From NCBI RefSeq assembly GCF_013374095.1, contig NZ_AP022672.1, positions 248,001 to 312,000 of the forward strand: 64,000 nt of DNA, in the 5' to 3' direction. The DNA comes from Sphingomonas sp. HMP6. Its GTDB lineage: Bacteria; Pseudomonadota; Alphaproteobacteria; Sphingomonadales; Sphingomonadaceae. The notes under the pieces are model-generated. The model searched no databases and was not told where the DNA came from. It saw only the letters and a list, made by a program, of their open reading frames with translations. The position numbers were made by a program, and so were the translations under genes. Shown one piece after another: positions 1 through 10,974 of the stretch (within the stretch, counting starts at the first letter, position 1; each line of letters opens with the position of its first letter).

Positions 1-50
1 TAAAACCCGTTACGGGTGGCACTTTCGTCACTTTCGAAGATGCAGGGTTT

Positions 51-76
51 GGGCGGTGGCCCGTTTCGCACCGCCC
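51..76 (+). promoter_or_regulatory. Hairpin in the leader upstream of rplQ
   Basis: GGGCGGTG (51-58) pairs perfectly with CACCGCCC (69-76) across a 10-base loop. No T-tract follows, so it is not a standard intrinsic terminator. It lies between the left window edge, where rpoA would be expected, and rplQ. A role as attenuator or processing site is only inference. Confidence 0.35.
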
Positions 77-123
77 GGTACGGGGTACCTCACACGGCCC
101 CATAACGAACGAAGGAAGATATC

Positions 124-546
124 ATGCGTCATCGCGTAGGCGGTCGTAAACTGCAGCGTACCTCGGCACATCGCATTGCGTTGTTCCGTAACATGTCCGC
201 CGCCCTCATCAAGCACGAGCAGATCACCACCACCGTCGCCAAGGCGAAGGAACTGCGCCCGTACGTTGAAAAGCTGATCACGCTGGCGAAGAAGGGTGGC
301 CTGTCCAACCGTCGCCTGGCACACACGCGCTTGCTCGACGATGCGCAACTGGTGAAGCTGTTCGACGTGCTGGCCACGCGCTATGCCGATCGCAACGGCG
401 GCTACACGCGCGTCGTCAAGGCAGGTATCCGCATGTCGGACGCGTCGCCGATGGCGATCATCGAATTCGTCGATCGCGACGTCAGCGCCAAGGGCCAGGA
501 TTCGGGTCCGGTGATGACCGACGGCGAGTATGACGAAGCGGCGTAA
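124..546 (+). CDS. rplQ: 50S ribosomal protein L17
   Basis: A 140-residue protein starting [10 protein letters not shown], the canonical L17 N-terminus, with the conserved RTSAHR and [11 protein letters not shown] segments that follow. L17 is a structural protein of the large ribosomal subunit. The last 20 or so residues (from [10 protein letters not shown]) form an acidic extension beyond the conserved core. The start is supported by a GAAGGAAGATATC stretch just upstream. In most bacteria rplQ ends the alpha operon after rpoA. Here it is followed by a strong terminator, consistent with being the last gene of that operon. Identification is secure. Confidence 0.98.
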   Translation: MRHRVGGRKLQRTSAHRIALFRNMSAALIKHEQITTTVAKAKELRPYVEKLITLAKKGGLSNRRLAHTRLLDDAQLVKLFDVLATRYADRNGGYTRVVKAGIRMSDASPMAIIEFVDRDVSAKGQDSGPVMTDGEYDEAA

Positions 547-568
547 GCCGACCGAGTCTCGGAGTTAA

Positions 569-606
569 AAAGGAGCCTTACCCGTCCAGGGTGCGGCTCC
601 TTTCTC
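569..606. terminator. Intrinsic terminator after rplQ
   Basis: AAAGGAGCC (569-577) pairs with GGCTCCTTT (595-603) around a 17-base loop. The stem ends in T's on the plus strand and A's precede it, so it can act in both directions between rplQ and the convergent methyltransferase gene ending at 610. Confidence 0.85.
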
Positions 607-609
607 GTT

Positions 610-1695
610 TCAGGCTTCGTCGCCGCGCCAGATCAGCAGACGCTGCCCGTCATGCAGGCCCGCGATCCGAACCGCAGTCCCCGCCGGTAGGTCGAGCGGC
701 TCATCGAACGGATAATATTGCGCGCCCCAATGGGATTTCGCCGCGGGACCGGGGCGGTTCTCATACGCGGTCTCCGCGTCGAGCTGCAGCCGGATCCATT
801 GCACGACACCGCCGATCGGCCCGCCAGTCGTGGTCAGCGTCGACGTCGCGCGATGCGGCTCGCGCGGTGGCGCGGCAGTGAAGTCGAACGTCAGCAGCGC
901 AACCGCATCGCTGTGCAAGGTCAGCGTCGTATCGGCCACGGCGACGGTGCGCGGCACCTGTGCCAGCGCGTTGAAGCCGCTGAGATCGAAGCCATCGACA
1001 ACCGCGACATCGCGTTCCTCGATCGCCGACCAACTGCCCAGCGCAACCATCACGTCGCCACCGGCCGGGATCATCTGGCCACCGGGCGCGAGTAATCGCG
1101 ATGATGCATCGGCCAGCGTCTTGAGAACGCCTTCCGCCAGCAGATTGTTCGACACGATTTCGGAGACGATTACGTCCGCGCGCCCCTCCAGATCGGCTTC
1201 CACGTCAAGTTCGGTCGAATTGCCAGTCACCACCCGAATTTGCTCGGCATAGCCATTGGTGGCTACGATTCGCGTCGCGATATCGGCGATGGCGGGGTTC
1301 TCCTCACACGCCACGACTCGCCCGGCACCAGCGCGTGCCGCCATCAGCGACAGCAGCCCGCTGCCCGCGCCGATATCGAGCACGTGCGTGCCCGGCGTCA
1401 CGGCACGGCGAAGTGCGGCGTCGAACGCGGTATTGCGGGGTTCGTCGCGCAGCATGGAGAAATGCCAGCGCGGTACGCTGTTGCCGATCAATTGCTGTGT
1501 GCGGGCGGCGACTTCGACATCGTCGGGGGCATGCTCGCGCGCCTGCAGCGCCAGCGGATAGACCCGCGCGCCCAGGCCGATCTTTGAGGCAAGGCCGGCG
1601 AGTGCAGCGAGTTTGCGGCCGTCGCGTCCTGCCGCGACCACCATCGGTTCGAAGCCAGCGCGCGCGACGGCCTTCAGATCATCCCCATTGTTCAT
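610..1695 (-). CDS. Class I SAM-dependent methyltransferase, PRMT-like
   Basis: A 361-residue protein. SAM-binding motif I is [11 protein letters not shown] at about residues 105-115, followed by a strand ending in the acidic VACEEN and by SEIVSNNLL, which sits where protein arginine methyltransferases carry their SE loop. The fold resembles the PRMT/PrmA branch, but the substrate cannot be read from the sequence. The ATG at 1695 was chosen because an in-frame extension would run into guaA on the opposite strand, and the 1695 start leaves a 49-bp divergent promoter space. It converges on rplQ across a shared terminator. Confidence 0.8.
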   Translation of the reverse strand: MNNGDDLKAVARAGFEPMVVAAGRDGRKLAALAGLASKIGLGARVYPLALQAREHAPDDVEVAARTQQLIGNSVPRWHFSMLRDEPRNTAFDAALRRAVTPGTHVLDIGAGSGLLSLMAARAGAGRVVACEENPAIADIATRIVATNGYAEQIRVVTGNSTELDVEADLEGRADVIVSEIVSNNLLAEGVLKTLADASSRLLAPGGQMIPAGGDVMVALGSWSAIEERDVAVVDGFDLSGFNALAQVPRTVAVADTTLTLHSDAVALLTFDFTAAPPREPHRATSTLTTTGGPIGGVVQWIRLQLDAETAYENRPGPAAKSHWGAQYYPFDEPLDLPAGTAVRIAGLHDGQRLLIWRGDEA

Positions 1696-1744
1696 TTCAC
1701 CCCCAAACCTCTTTCCCCCGCCCGCGCATCTGTTATCTGGCGGC

Positions 1745-3316
1745 ATGACCCAACCGACAGACTCGTTCCTCGCCGATTCTATCCTGATCGTCGATTTCGG
1801 CAGCCAGGTAACCCAATTGATCGCGCGGCGCGTCCGTGAGAGCGGCGTGTATAGCGAGATCGCGCCTTTCACCACCGCCGAGGCGGCCTTCGCCCGCATG
1901 GCACCCAAGGGGGTGATCCTGTCGGGCAGCCCGGCCTCGGTGCTCGATGAGGGGAGCCCCCGCATTCCGCAGGCAATCCTCGACAGCGGCGTGCCGATTC
2001 TCGGCATTTGCTACGGGCAGCAAGTGTTGATGCATCAGCTTGGCGGATCGGTCACACTCGGCGAAAGCGGCGAATTCGGTCATGCCGTGATCGAAGTGAC
2101 GGACGAATGCGTCCTCTTCGACGGCCTATGGCACACCGGTGAGAAGCATTCGGTGTGGATGAGCCATGGCGACAAGGTGACTGCACTTGCCCCCGGCTTC
2201 CGGCCGGTCGCCGTCAGCCCTGGCTCGCCGATTGCGGTCGTCGCCGACGATTCGCGCAAATATTACGCGACGCAATTCCACATGGAGGTTGCGCACACCC
2301 CTGACGGTGCAAAGCTTATCGCCAATTTCGCGCGGCATGTCTGCGGGTTGACCGGCGAGTGGACGATGGCCGAGTTCCGCGCAGCCAAGATCGCCGAGAT
2401 CCGCGCGCAAGTCGGTCAGGGCAGGGTGATTTGCGGCCTTTCCGGCGGAGTCGATTCCGCAGTGGCGGCGGTGCTGATCCACGAGGCGATCGGCGCGCAA
2501 CTGACTTGCGTCTTCGTCGACCACGGCCTGATGCGCACGGCCGAGGCGGAGCAAGTCGTCACGCTGTTCCGCAATCATTACAACATCCCGCTGGTCCATG
2601 TGGATGCAGAGGCGACGTTCCTTGCGGGGTTGGCCGGGGTCACCGACCCGGAGGCGAAGCGCAAGTTCATCGGGGCAGCCTTCATCGACATTTTCGAAGC
2701 CGAGGCGAAGAAGGTCGGCGGTGCCGATTTCCTCGCGCAGGGCACGCTGTACCCCGATGTGATCGAGAGCGTAAGCTTCACCGGCGGCCCGTCGGTGACG
2801 ATCAAGAGCCACCACAATGTCGGCGGGCTCCCCGCGCGCATGAACATGCAATTGGTCGAGCCGCTGCGCGAACTGTTCAAGGACGAAGTCCGTGCGCTTG
2901 GCCGCGAACTCGGTTTGACCGAGGCATTCGTCGGCCGGCATCCGTTCCCCGGGCCTGGTCTCGCGATCCGCATCCCCGGCGAAGTCACCAAGGAACGCTG
3001 CGATATCCTGCGCAAGGCGGATGCGATCTATCTTGAGGAGATCCGCGCGGCGGGTTTGTACGACACGATCTGGCAGGCGTTTGCGGTGCTGCTGCCGGTG
3101 CGCAGCGTCGGCGTGATGGGCGACGGGCGGACGTATGACAATGTGTTGGCGCTGCGTGCGGTAACCTCGACCGACGGGATGACCGCCGAGGCGTTCCAGT
3201 TTCCGGGCGATTTCCTGCCGCGCGTGGCGACGCGGATCGTCAACGAAGTCAAAGGCATCAACCGCGTGACCTACGACTATACGTCGAAGCCGCCTGGCAC
3301 GATCGAGTGGGAATGA
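1745..3316 (+). CDS. guaA: GMP synthase (glutamine-hydrolysing)
   Basis: A 523-residue enzyme that converts XMP to GMP with ATP and glutamine, the last step of guanine nucleotide synthesis. It has an N-terminal class I amidotransferase domain (nucleophile in GICYGQQ, later FHMEV), then an ATP pyrophosphatase domain with the P-loop [10 protein letters not shown], and the C-terminal dimerisation domain ending TIEWE. The start MTQPTDSF at 1745 is favoured over an upstream extension that overlaps the divergent methyltransferase. The last five codons are the integration site of the downstream ICE, and the element regenerates an intact guaA end. Confidence 0.98.
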   Translation: MTQPTDSFLADSILIVDFGSQVTQLIARRVRESGVYSEIAPFTTAEAAFARMAPKGVILSGSPASVLDEGSPRIPQAILDSGVPILGICYGQQVLMHQLGGSVTLGESGEFGHAVIEVTDECVLFDGLWHTGEKHSVWMSHGDKVTALAPGFRPVAVSPGSPIAVVADDSRKYYATQFHMEVAHTPDGAKLIANFARHVCGLTGEWTMAEFRAAKIAEIRAQVGQGRVICGLSGGVDSAVAAVLIHEAIGAQLTCVFVDHGLMRTAEAEQVVTLFRNHYNIPLVHVDAEATFLAGLAGVTDPEAKRKFIGAAFIDIFEAEAKKVGGADFLAQGTLYPDVIESVSFTGGPSVTIKSHHNVGGLPARMNMQLVEPLRELFKDEVRALGRELGLTEAFVGRHPFPGPGLAIRIPGEVTKERCDILRKADAIYLEEIRAAGLYDTIWQAFAVLLPVRSVGVMGDGRTYDNVLALRAVTSTDGMTAEAFQFPGDFLPRVATRIVNEVKGINRVTYDYTSKPPGTIEWE

Positions 3317-3318
3317 TT
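3302..3318 (+). repeat. attL core
   Basis: ATCGAGTGGGAATGATT, matching attR at 40582-40598 except for A/G at the 12th base. It encodes the last guaA codons I-E-W-E-stop. The mismatch falls in the third position of the final Glu codon (GAA or GAG), so recombination on either side keeps GuaA unchanged. Confidence 0.85.
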
Positions 3319-3431
3319 TTGACCCGTCCGAACGCCGCCGAAACTACGCTATGGCACGACATAAGTATCTGAAAAACAATAATAAAATAGCCGCCATCGA
3401 TCGTCGTCTATCGCGGGGTAAGCCTCCGCAT

Positions 3432-3589
3432 TGACGGTACTACTGACGGTATGGCGACTCTTGTTGCATCGGCAGATTCGTTATACCGTCATGGCTTAGA
3501 GAGCTTTGACGGTATTTTTTGTGATATTATTCCATTGAGAATAAAAGGAAATTTGCCATCCAGTGAGGCCCTTTTTGGCCTGACGGTAT
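3432..3589. repeat. Left cluster of integrase arm-type sites (TGACGGTA/T)
   Basis: TGACGGTA at 3432-3439, then TGACGGTAT at 3444-3452, 3507-3515 and 3581-3589 on plus, and at 3483-3491 on minus. One more copy at 3700-3708 lies inside the integrase gene. Clustering between attL and int, with matching copies at the right end, fits arm-type sites of a lambda-type integrase. The 318-bp stretch 3317-3634 holds these, presumably the int promoter, and no gene. Confidence 0.75.
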
Positions 3590-3634
3590 ATTTGATGGCT
3601 CTCTCGCGTTTTCTGAGCGATTTCGGAGGGACCA

Positions 3635-4891
3635 ATGCTGACTGACGCGGGTATCAAGGCCCTGAAACCAAAGGGCAAATTATACAAGATCGCCGACCGT
3701 GACGGTATGTATGTGGTGGTCCAGCCGGCGGGGTCGATCGTGTTCCGTTACGACTACCGCATGAACGGCCGGCGCGAGACTTTGACGCTCGGTCGATACG
3801 GGCCTGCCGACCTTTCGCTGGCGCGTGCGCGGGAGAAGCTGATCGACGCTCAGCGCGCTATCCTCGAAGGGCGGTCGCCCGCTCAGGAGAAGCAGCGCGA
3901 CAAGCGTCGTATCAAGGAAGCAAAGAGGTTCGGAGAATTTGGCGAACGTTGGTTGCAAGAGCACCGGATGGCCGACAGCACCCGCGCGATGCGCCGCGCA
4001 ATCTATGAACGTGACATTCTTCCGACGTTTCGGAACCGGTTGCTGACGGAAATCAGCCCCGAGGATCTCCGAGCGATGTGCGCGAAAGTGAAAGGACGGG
4101 GAGCCCCGGCCACGGCGGTGCACGTCCGCGATATTGTAAAGCTGGTTTACGCCTTCGCTATCCTGCATGGGGAGAAGGTGCAGAACCCTGCCGATGAGGT
4201 TGGGCCTGCGTCGATCGCGACCTTCGTCCCCAAGGACCGTTCGCTATCTCCCGCCGAAATCCGGGTCATGCTCGGACAGCTTGAGCATGTGGCGACGTTG
4301 CCGACCATCCGGCTCGGCATGAAGCTGTTCCTGCTCACCATGGTCCGCAAGAGCGAGTTGCAGGACGCTACCTGGGATGAAGTCGATTTCGAGAATGGGG
4401 TATGGTCGATTCCGAAGGAGCGGATGAAGCGATCCAAGGCTCACAACGTCTATCTGCCGGAGCAGGCGATCGACATCCTCGTCGCTCTCAAGACCTGCGC
4501 CGGCAATTCCAGATACCTGCTGCCGTCCCGCTACGATGCGGGCGCACCGATGTCGCGCGCGACATTCAATCGCGTGACCTATGCGGTTGTCGAGCGGGCA
4601 CAAAAGGAGGGACTGCCGCTAGAACCCTTCACTGTCCACGACATACGCCGCACAGGCTCGACGCTGCTCAACGAGCTGGGCTTCAATAGCGACTGGATCG
4701 AGAAATGTCTGGCGCATGAGGATGGGCGCTCGTCCCGCGGCATTTACAACAAGGCGGAGTACGAGCACCAACGCCGTCATATGATGCAGCAATGGGCCAA
4801 TCTCGTCGACGCCTGGGTCGTCGGTCAGAAATACGTTCCGACGCTGTATCCGGCGTCCATGGACCTTCTTGTTCCTGAACCTAGCCTCTGA
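3635..4891 (+). CDS. int: Tyrosine-type site-specific integrase
   Basis: A 418-residue integrase of the P4/DUF4102 type. The N-terminal arm-DNA binding domain (about 1-90, MLTDAGIKALKPKGK onward) precedes a core-binding domain (about 100-190) and a catalytic domain. Readable catalytic residues are R238 (MVRKSEL), H335 and R338 (HDIRRTG), H361 (LAHED) and the nucleophile Y371 (GIYNKAEY). It catalyses integration and excision between attP and attB at the guaA end, 316 bp away. Its 3' end overlaps the convergent alpA gene by 11 bp. The family assignment is firm; use of the guaA end as target is inferred from the flanking repeats. Confidence 0.95.
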   Translation: MLTDAGIKALKPKGKLYKIADRDGMYVVVQPAGSIVFRYDYRMNGRRETLTLGRYGPADLSLARAREKLIDAQRAILEGRSPAQEKQRDKRRIKEAKRFGEFGERWLQEHRMADSTRAMRRAIYERDILPTFRNRLLTEISPEDLRAMCAKVKGRGAPATAVHVRDIVKLVYAFAILHGEKVQNPADEVGPASIATFVPKDRSLSPAEIRVMLGQLEHVATLPTIRLGMKLFLLTMVRKSELQDATWDEVDFENGVWSIPKERMKRSKAHNVYLPEQAIDILVALKTCAGNSRYLLPSRYDAGAPMSRATFNRVTYAVVERAQKEGLPLEPFTVHDIRRTGSTLLNELGFNSDWIEKCLAHEDGRSSRGIYNKAEYEHQRRHMMQQWANLVDAWVVGQKYVPTLYPASMDLLVPEPSL

Positions 4892-5153
4892 CAGGCCGAA
4901 ACTTCCTTAGATTGACGTCAGGCGATGGTGCTCGCCTGACATTTTTCGCTCTGGAAGCTTCGCGACGTTGTTCAAGCCAAGCCTCTACTTCGGCGAGATC
5001 CCAGACAACGCATCGGGCGGTCAGATAAAACCGCTGCGGAAACTCGCCCCGCTGCTCCATGTCGTAAATGGTGGTGTCAGCGAGAGGGACGATCTCACGA
5101 AGCTGGTGCCTGCGGATAGTTTGTTTTCTCAAGACTGATTGGGGATGAATCAT
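4881..5153 (-). CDS. AlpA-family regulator / excisionase-like protein
   Basis: A 90-residue protein with a MerR-like winged helix of the AlpA (phage) type: LREIVPLADTTIYDMEQRGEFPQRF, then the CVVWDLAEVEAWLEQRR segment typical of these DNA-binding factors. AlpA proteins act as transcription activators of int or as excision factors in P4-like elements. It converges on int with an 11-bp overlap, a common arrangement for recombination directionality genes. The exact role here is inferred from position. Confidence 0.85.
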   Translation of the reverse strand: MIHPQSVLRKQTIRRHQLREIVPLADTTIYDMEQRGEFPQRFYLTARCVVWDLAEVEAWLEQRREASRAKNVRRAPSPDVNLRKFRPVRG

Positions 5154-5350
5154 ATCGGCACCTCAATTCTAAAATCTGAGTACGATAGAAGGCGATAGAC
5201 GTGAGGTTTGGGAATACTTGTCCGTAAGTCGGCGTAGAAACGGCGGTACTGGCGTGGGAAACGGACGGTTTGCAAACCTAATCGGCAGGTTTTCAATTTT
5301 CACCAAGGTAATGCTTCATGTAAGGCCACAACTGCTTCGGTCGCACGCCA

Positions 5351-5578
5351 TTAGCCACTTTCAGCGTTACGCCGCGCCTTGGCGAAGGCTCGATCGGTGG
5401 CGATGAACCTCTCCAGCATCGGCACGATCAGGCGGACGGGATCGGTCGGTGGATGGCCGTTCTCGCGGCCGAGCACGTCGGCATAGGCGGCGAGATTGCG
5501 ATGCAACGTGGCCGGCAATTCCACCGTTACTTTCACCGGCTTGTCGTCGGCGATCGGCCCGAGCTTCAGCTTGGTCAT
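5351..5578 (-). CDS. DUF2274 family protein at the end of the trb operon
   Basis: A 75-residue protein (MTKLKLGPIADDKPVKVTVE) matching the DUF2274 family, which is routinely found directly after trbI in Tn4371-like elements. The central segment LPATLHRNLAAYADVLGREN resembles a short DNA-binding or antitoxin-like fold, but no function is established. Its ATG overlaps the trbI stop (ATGA), so it is translationally coupled as the last gene of the mating-pore operon. The 200 bp beyond it, up to alpA, shows no convincing gene. Confidence 0.8.
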   Translation of the reverse strand: MTKLKLGPIADDKPVKVTVELPATLHRNLAAYADVLGRENGHPPTDPVRLIVPMLERFIATDRAFAKARRNAESG

Positions 5579-6791
5579 GGCGTGGCCCCATAGGGTTCGA
5601 GGACGAGATCGCGCGTGACGATGACGCGGACTGGAAAGCCGGGCCGGATGGTCAGCGTCGGTTGGACGTTGAGCTGGCGGCGGACGATCTGTTGCCCGGC
5701 GTCGTTGATCGTGTCCTGCGCGCCGTCGCGGATGGCGCCGATCAGGCGGTCGTTCTGGTCGGTGGCGAGTTCGGCGCCGACGCCGAGCAGGGTCGAGAGG
5801 GCGGCGGCCTTGGCGAGATCCCACCAGTGGTAATCGACACCGTCCTCCAGTCCGGCAAAGCCCTCGGCGTCCGCACCGGGCTGGCGCTCCAGCACGATCG
5901 AGCGACCGTTGGGCAGGATCAGACGGTTCCAGACCAGCAGGATACGGCGCTGGCCGAAGCCGACGCCGTTGTCGTACTGGCCGATGATCCGCGTGCCCTG
6001 CGGTACGAGCAGGATACGCCCGGTCGGGCTGTCATAGATGTTCTCCGTGACCTGGGCGGTGATCTGGCCGGGCAGATCGGAGCGGATGCCGGTAATGAGC
6101 GCGGCCGGAATGACCGCACCGGCTTGCAGGATGTTGGGCGAGGCCGGCCCCGCGACGCGATCGGTGGAAACGGTGCGCTTGTCGGGCGTCTGGTTGAGGA
6201 AGGCGAGCTGACGATCCTGCGCGGTCGGTGTCGCCGGCGGCGGCGCGAGACCGAGGCTGGTCAGGTCCGGCAGCGGTGCCGGGACATTGGCCGTGGCGGC
6301 TGGCGGCGCGGTATTGCGCGTCTCCGTCGAGGCGAACAACCGACCAGTCCGCGCCGCTTCGATCTCTTGAAGCCGGCGTTGCTCCTCGGCGCTGATGCCC
6401 GGCGTGGGCGCGGCGATGCCCGACGCCGGCACGGGCTGGCCCCGGTTCTGCGCGTCGAGGATCGGTCGGCCGAGGTCGCCGGGCAAAGCCGGGCCGAGGA
6501 CCGGGCCGGTATAATCCTTGGGCAGACCGGCGAGGCCGTCCGGGGTCGAGCGGTTGTCGGTGGAGATCAGTTCCTCCGGCTTGCCGCCATCGCGGGTCTG
6601 GAGCGCATAGATCAGCGCACCGCCGACCGTGAGACTGCCGATGAGGCCGAGACCGGCGAGCGCCTTGCGCGACAGTCGGGTGACGCGCGGCGGCTCGGCC
6701 CGCAGACGCATCGGCGCGGCCGTCTCGCCGATCAGTGGCCGGGCGTCGTCATCCGGCTCCGGCGCTGGCTTTTTTCCCGGATCGATGTCGC

Positions 6792-6795
<4 letters not shown>
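5575..6795 (-). CDS. trbI: Conjugal transfer protein TrbI (VirB10-like)
   Basis: A 406-residue inner-to-outer membrane scaffold of the type IV secretion system. A cytoplasmic N-terminus is followed by one membrane segment (about residues 47-66, LAGLGLIGSLTVGGALIYAL), a Pro-rich periplasmic linker, and the C-terminal VirB10 beta-barrel domain with IRSDLPGQITAQVTENIYDS and LLVPQGTRIIGQYD. The start is a GTG at 6795, supported by GGGAGG upstream and by a 4-bp GTGA overlap with the trbG stop. VirB10-type proteins sense ATPase energy and gate the outer pore. Confidence 0.95.
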
Positions 6796-7849
<1,054 letters not shown>

Positions 7850-7853
<4 letters not shown>

Positions 7854-8533
7854 TGTCCCAGCTCCTTCGACCAGTTGATGGCGTTGACGTAGATTCCGAG
7901 CGGATTGGCCCGGAGTTTTTCGGGGTCGCGAGGTGAAGCTACGGCGATGGTGAGGATGGCGGTCCAGCGCTCGGTCGAGGCGAGGCTGCCGTCCTGATAG
8001 CGGCGCTCGGTCCAGGCGACGCGGAACGAGTTCGGCGAGGCGCGGATGACGGACGAGACGTCCACGGCGACCTGCTGGCGTCCGACCTTGGCGAAGGGGT
8101 CGTTGACGCGGGCATAGTCGTTCAGCGCCATCGCGCCGGCCGAGGTGGTGAAGTCGTAGGCGCGCAGCCAGTTCTGCCGGACGATGATCGCGTCGGACGG
8201 GATCGACCGGACCTGTTCGACGAACCGCGCCAAGTGGAACGCGATCTGCGGATCGGTCGGGCGATAGTCGGCGGTCGCGGGCGCGATGGCCTGCGCCTGG
8301 CCGAGTTTGTCGACCTGCACCACCCACGGCACGATCGAGCCGTTGGCGGATTGCCAGACCAGTGCGCCCGACAGCCCGGCCGACAGGATCAGCGATCCGA
8401 AGGCCATCAGCCGCCAGTTTTTGGCCTGCACGCGGGCGGAGCCGATGCGGTCGTCCCAGACCTGGGCGGCGCGCTGGTAGGGCGTGTCGGGCTGTGGCGT
8501 CTTGCCGTAATGGGTGGCGGGTCGTTTGAACAT
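7850..8533 (-). CDS. trbF: Conjugal transfer protein TrbF (VirB8-like)
   Basis: A 227-residue bitopic inner-membrane protein. The N-terminal cytoplasmic part (DTPYQRAAQVWDDRIGSA) is the VirB8/TrbF signature, followed by one membrane helix (about 43-62) and a periplasmic NTF2-like domain ending in LGIYVNAINWSKELGQ. VirB8 proteins nucleate assembly of the secretion channel. The start overlaps the trbL stop by one base. Confidence 0.95.
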
Positions 8534-9837
8534 CAGCGGTCGCTTTCGGAGAGGTTGACGGAAGAGCCGCCGCCATGGCTGTCGCCGGATTTGACGGCAT
8601 GGGCGGCGGCCTGAATGCCGTGGGAAGCCTGCTGGCCGCGCTTCATTCGCTTGGCCCAGGCGGGCGGGCCGCCGGCATTGGCGGACGAAGAGGATGCGGC
8701 GGGAGATTCTGCGGTTTCGGCTGAGGCGGCCTCGCCGCTGAGGGCACGTTCACCGGCCTGAAAACTGTCTTTCATGGACGCGGCGGCGCGTTTGAACGGG
8801 CTGGCGATGGCGGCCCCGGCCTTCGACGCGCCGGTGCTGGCGACACCCGATGCACCGCCCGCGCTGTAGGCAGCCGACGCCCCGCCCACGAGCGTCGCAC
8901 CGCCACGGGCGGCAGCGCCGGCTCCGGCGGCCAGCGCCGCGCCACCGGACGCGACCGCACCGATCGCCGCGCCTCCGGCAGCCACCATACCGCCAGCGGC
9001 GAGACCCGTGCCGATCGCCGCACCCGCGCCGAGCTGCGGCCCGCCGGAGACGAGGCCGTTGGCGATGCCGGGGCCGAAGATGCCGAGGCCGAGCAGCGAC
9101 AGCGCCGCCAGCACGATCGCCATCGCCTGATCGATCGTCGGCGCCTGCCCGGCGAACCCGGCGGTGAATTGCGAGAACAGCGTCGAGCCGATGCCGATGA
9201 TGACGGCCAGCACCAGCACCTTGATGCCGGACGAGATGACGTTGCCGAGCACCCGTTCGGCCATGAAGGCGGACTTGCCGAACAGGCCGAACGGGATCAG
9301 CACGAAGCCCGCCAGCGTCGTCAGCTTGAACTCGATCAGGGTGACGAAAAGCTGGATGGCGAGGATGAAGAAGGCGAGCAGCACCAGCGCCCAGGCGAAC
9401 AGCAGGCAGGCGATCTGGATGAAGTTCTCGAAGAAGGAGATCCAGCCCATCAGGCCGGAGATGGATTCCAGCAACGGTCGCCCGGCGTCGAGACCGACCT
9501 GCGCCACTTTGCCGGGCCGCAGGAGATCGGCGGTCGTGAACCCGGTGCCCGACGCCTTCAGGCCGAGGCCGGCGAAGCTCTCGAAGACGATGCGGGCGAG
9601 GTTGTTCCAGTTGCCGATGATGTAGGCGAAGACGCCGACGAACAGGGTCTTCTTGATGAGGCGACCGATGATGTCGTCGTCGCCGCCCATCGACCAGAAC
9701 AAAGCCGCCAGCGTCACGTCGATGACGATCAGCGTCGTGGCGATGAAGGCGACCTCGCCCGACAGCAGGCCGAAGCCTGAGTCGATGTAGCGGGTGAAGA
9801 CGGCCAGGAACTGGTCGATGACGCCGGTGCCACCCAT
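8533..9837 (-). CDS. trbL: P-type conjugative transfer protein TrbL (VirB6-like)
   Basis: A 434-residue polytopic membrane protein with at least five hydrophobic segments in the first 270 residues, including ALFWSMGGDDDIIGRL and LLFAWALVLLAFFILAIQLF. It is the VirB6-type channel component. After about residue 265 it becomes an Ala/Gly-rich low-complexity tail and then a charged, Ser/Ala-rich C-terminus. Such tails vary between elements. It lies between trbK and trbF with near-zero spacing. Confidence 0.93.
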   Translation of the reverse strand: MGGTGVIDQFLAVFTRYIDSGFGLLSGEVAFIATTLIVIDVTLAALFWSMGGDDDIIGRLIKKTLFVGVFAYIIGNWNNLARIVFESFAGLGLKASGTGFTTADLLRPGKVAQVGLDAGRPLLESISGLMGWISFFENFIQIACLLFAWALVLLAFFILAIQLFVTLIEFKLTTLAGFVLIPFGLFGKSAFMAERVLGNVISSGIKVLVLAVIIGIGSTLFSQFTAGFAGQAPTIDQAMAIVLAALSLLGLGIFGPGIANGLVSGGPQLGAGAAIGTGLAAGGMVAAGGAAIGAVASGGAALAAGAGAAARGGATLVGGASAAYSAGGASGVASTGASKAGAAIASPFKRAAASMKDSFQAGERALSGEAASAETAESPAASSSSANAGGPPAWAKRMKRGQQASHGIQAAAHAVKSGDSHGGGSSVNLSESDR

Positions 9838-9839
9838 GG

Positions 9840-10202
9840 TCAGCGCTCCTCGGCCCGGAGCGGCGTGGCTGGCGCAGTCTGCTTGCTGACGGGATCGTCG
9901 CTAGTCGGCGCAGGCGACGTGGCCTGCGGGGTCGTGGACGGACGTTCCCGGTCGAGGCCCAAGAAACGGTCGCGGCTTTCGGCCCAGACGCGAAGGCATT
10001 CGGCGTCACGCGCACCGGCCTCGCCGAGCCGCTGGCACCGGCGCTGACCCTCGCGCAACGGATCGGGAGCGGCCGGCGCGGCGATGGCCGGCACCGGGTT
10101 TGGCGGCGTCTCGTCCGTGCGGGTCATCTCGATCGCCGTCGCGGTGACGGCGATCGAAACGAAGATGACCGCGCCGAGGCGCGCGAGGGTCCTGCCGTCC
10201 AC
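9840..10202 (-). CDS. trbK: Putative entry exclusion protein TrbK-alt
   Basis: A 120-residue protein with an N-terminal membrane helix (RLGAVIFVSIAVTATAIEM), a Pro/Ala linker, and a central C-x(n)-C segment (RRCQRLGEAGARDAECLRVW) characteristic of the alternative TrbK family. TrbK proteins block redundant entry of the same element into a cell that already carries it. The position between trbJ and trbL is the usual one. The function is inferred from family and location. Confidence 0.85.
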   Translation of the reverse strand: MDGRTLARLGAVIFVSIAVTATAIEMTRTDETPPNPVPAIAAPAAPDPLREGQRRCQRLGEAGARDAECLRVWAESRDRFLGLDRERPSTTPQATSPAPTSDDPVSKQTAPATPLRAEER

Positions 10203-10212
10203 GGTCGCGCCC

Positions 10213-10974
10213 TCAATTGCCGTTGTTGAACATCTGCGCGTTGCCGGGCTGGTAGCCCGTGCCCGGCGTCAGGAAGCGGCGGCGCTGTTCGCGGCCCTGT
10301 TCGGCGGCGGCCGCCCGCTCGGCCTCGGTCAACGCCTGCGCCCGGCCATTGGCGGCGACGACGGCGGTGAGATCGGCGAGCTGCTGGGCCTGAAGCGCCA
10401 GAAGCTGGTTGCCGGCCTGTGTCGCCTGGAGTGCGCCGGTCGCGGACTGGCTCGATCCGACAAGCGCCGACATCTGGGCGCGGTTGGTGTCGATGTTGCC
10501 GACGACGCCGGCCTGCACCTTCATCGCGTCCTGCAAGCCGCCGACGGTGTTCTGCCAGCGTGACCGGGCGTCGGTGACGAGCTGGCTGTCGGTGGCCGAC
10601 ATCGAGACGTTGCCGTATTGCTGCTGAAAGGCACGGTCGATCTGCTGGACGTTAAAAGCGATGCCCTGCGCCTGTGACAGAAGCTGCTGGGTCCGCTGGA
10701 CGCTCTGCTGAAGCTGTTGCAGCGACGAATATGGCAGGCTGGCGAGGTTGCGCGCCTGGTTCATCAGCATCTGTGCTTCGTTCTGAAGCTGGGTGATCTG
10801 CTGATTGACCGACTGGAGCGTGCGCGCCGCCGTCAGGATGTTCTGGGCATAGTTCGACGGATCGAACACCACCCACTGCGCCGCAGCGGGCGTGGTGAAC
10901 ATCGGCGACAGCGCGAGCGGAACGGACAGAATGGATGCGGCGACAAACGCCGCCCGTGAACGACGAAGCATCAT
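10213..10974 (-). CDS. trbJ: P-type conjugative transfer protein TrbJ (VirB5-like)
   Basis: A 253-residue secreted protein. It has a signal peptide ending in TTPAAAQ (about residue 33), the characteristic WVVFDPSNYAQNILTA that follows cleavage, and long Gln-rich helices (LQQLQQSVQRTQQLLSQ) likely to form a coiled-coil bundle. It is the pilus-tip/adhesion component of P-type systems. The tandem-ATG start at 10974 overlaps the trbE stop (ATGA). Confidence 0.93.
   Translation of the reverse strand: MMLRRSRAAFVAASILSVPLALSPMFTTPAAAQWVVFDPSNYAQNILTAARTLQSVNQQITQLQNEAQMLMNQARNLASLPYSSLQQLQQSVQRTQQLLSQAQGIAFNVQQIDRAFQQQYGNVSMSATDSQLVTDARSRWQNTVGGLQDAMKVQAGVVGNIDTNRAQMSALVGSSQSATGALQATQAGNQLLALQAQQLADLTAVVAANGRAQALTEAERAAAAEQGREQRRRFLTPGTGYQPGNAQMFNNGN

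Noticed and set aside
1696..2007. N-terminal extension of the methyltransferase
   Set aside because: Would overlap the guaA start and coding region on the opposite strand; the ATG at 1695 is sufficient.
3317..3430. Possible tRNA fragment at the insertion site
   Set aside because: No cloverleaf can be formed; the target is the guaA coding end instead.
5225..5265. Partial similarity (GGCGTAGA-N3-CGGCGGT) to sequence near 40370 at the other end of the ICE
   Set aside because: Too short and too diverged to support a second set of terminal repeats.
5218..5406. 62-codon plus-strand frame between alpA and DUF2274
   Set aside because: No ribosome site or family signature, and it overlaps the convincing DUF2274 gene.
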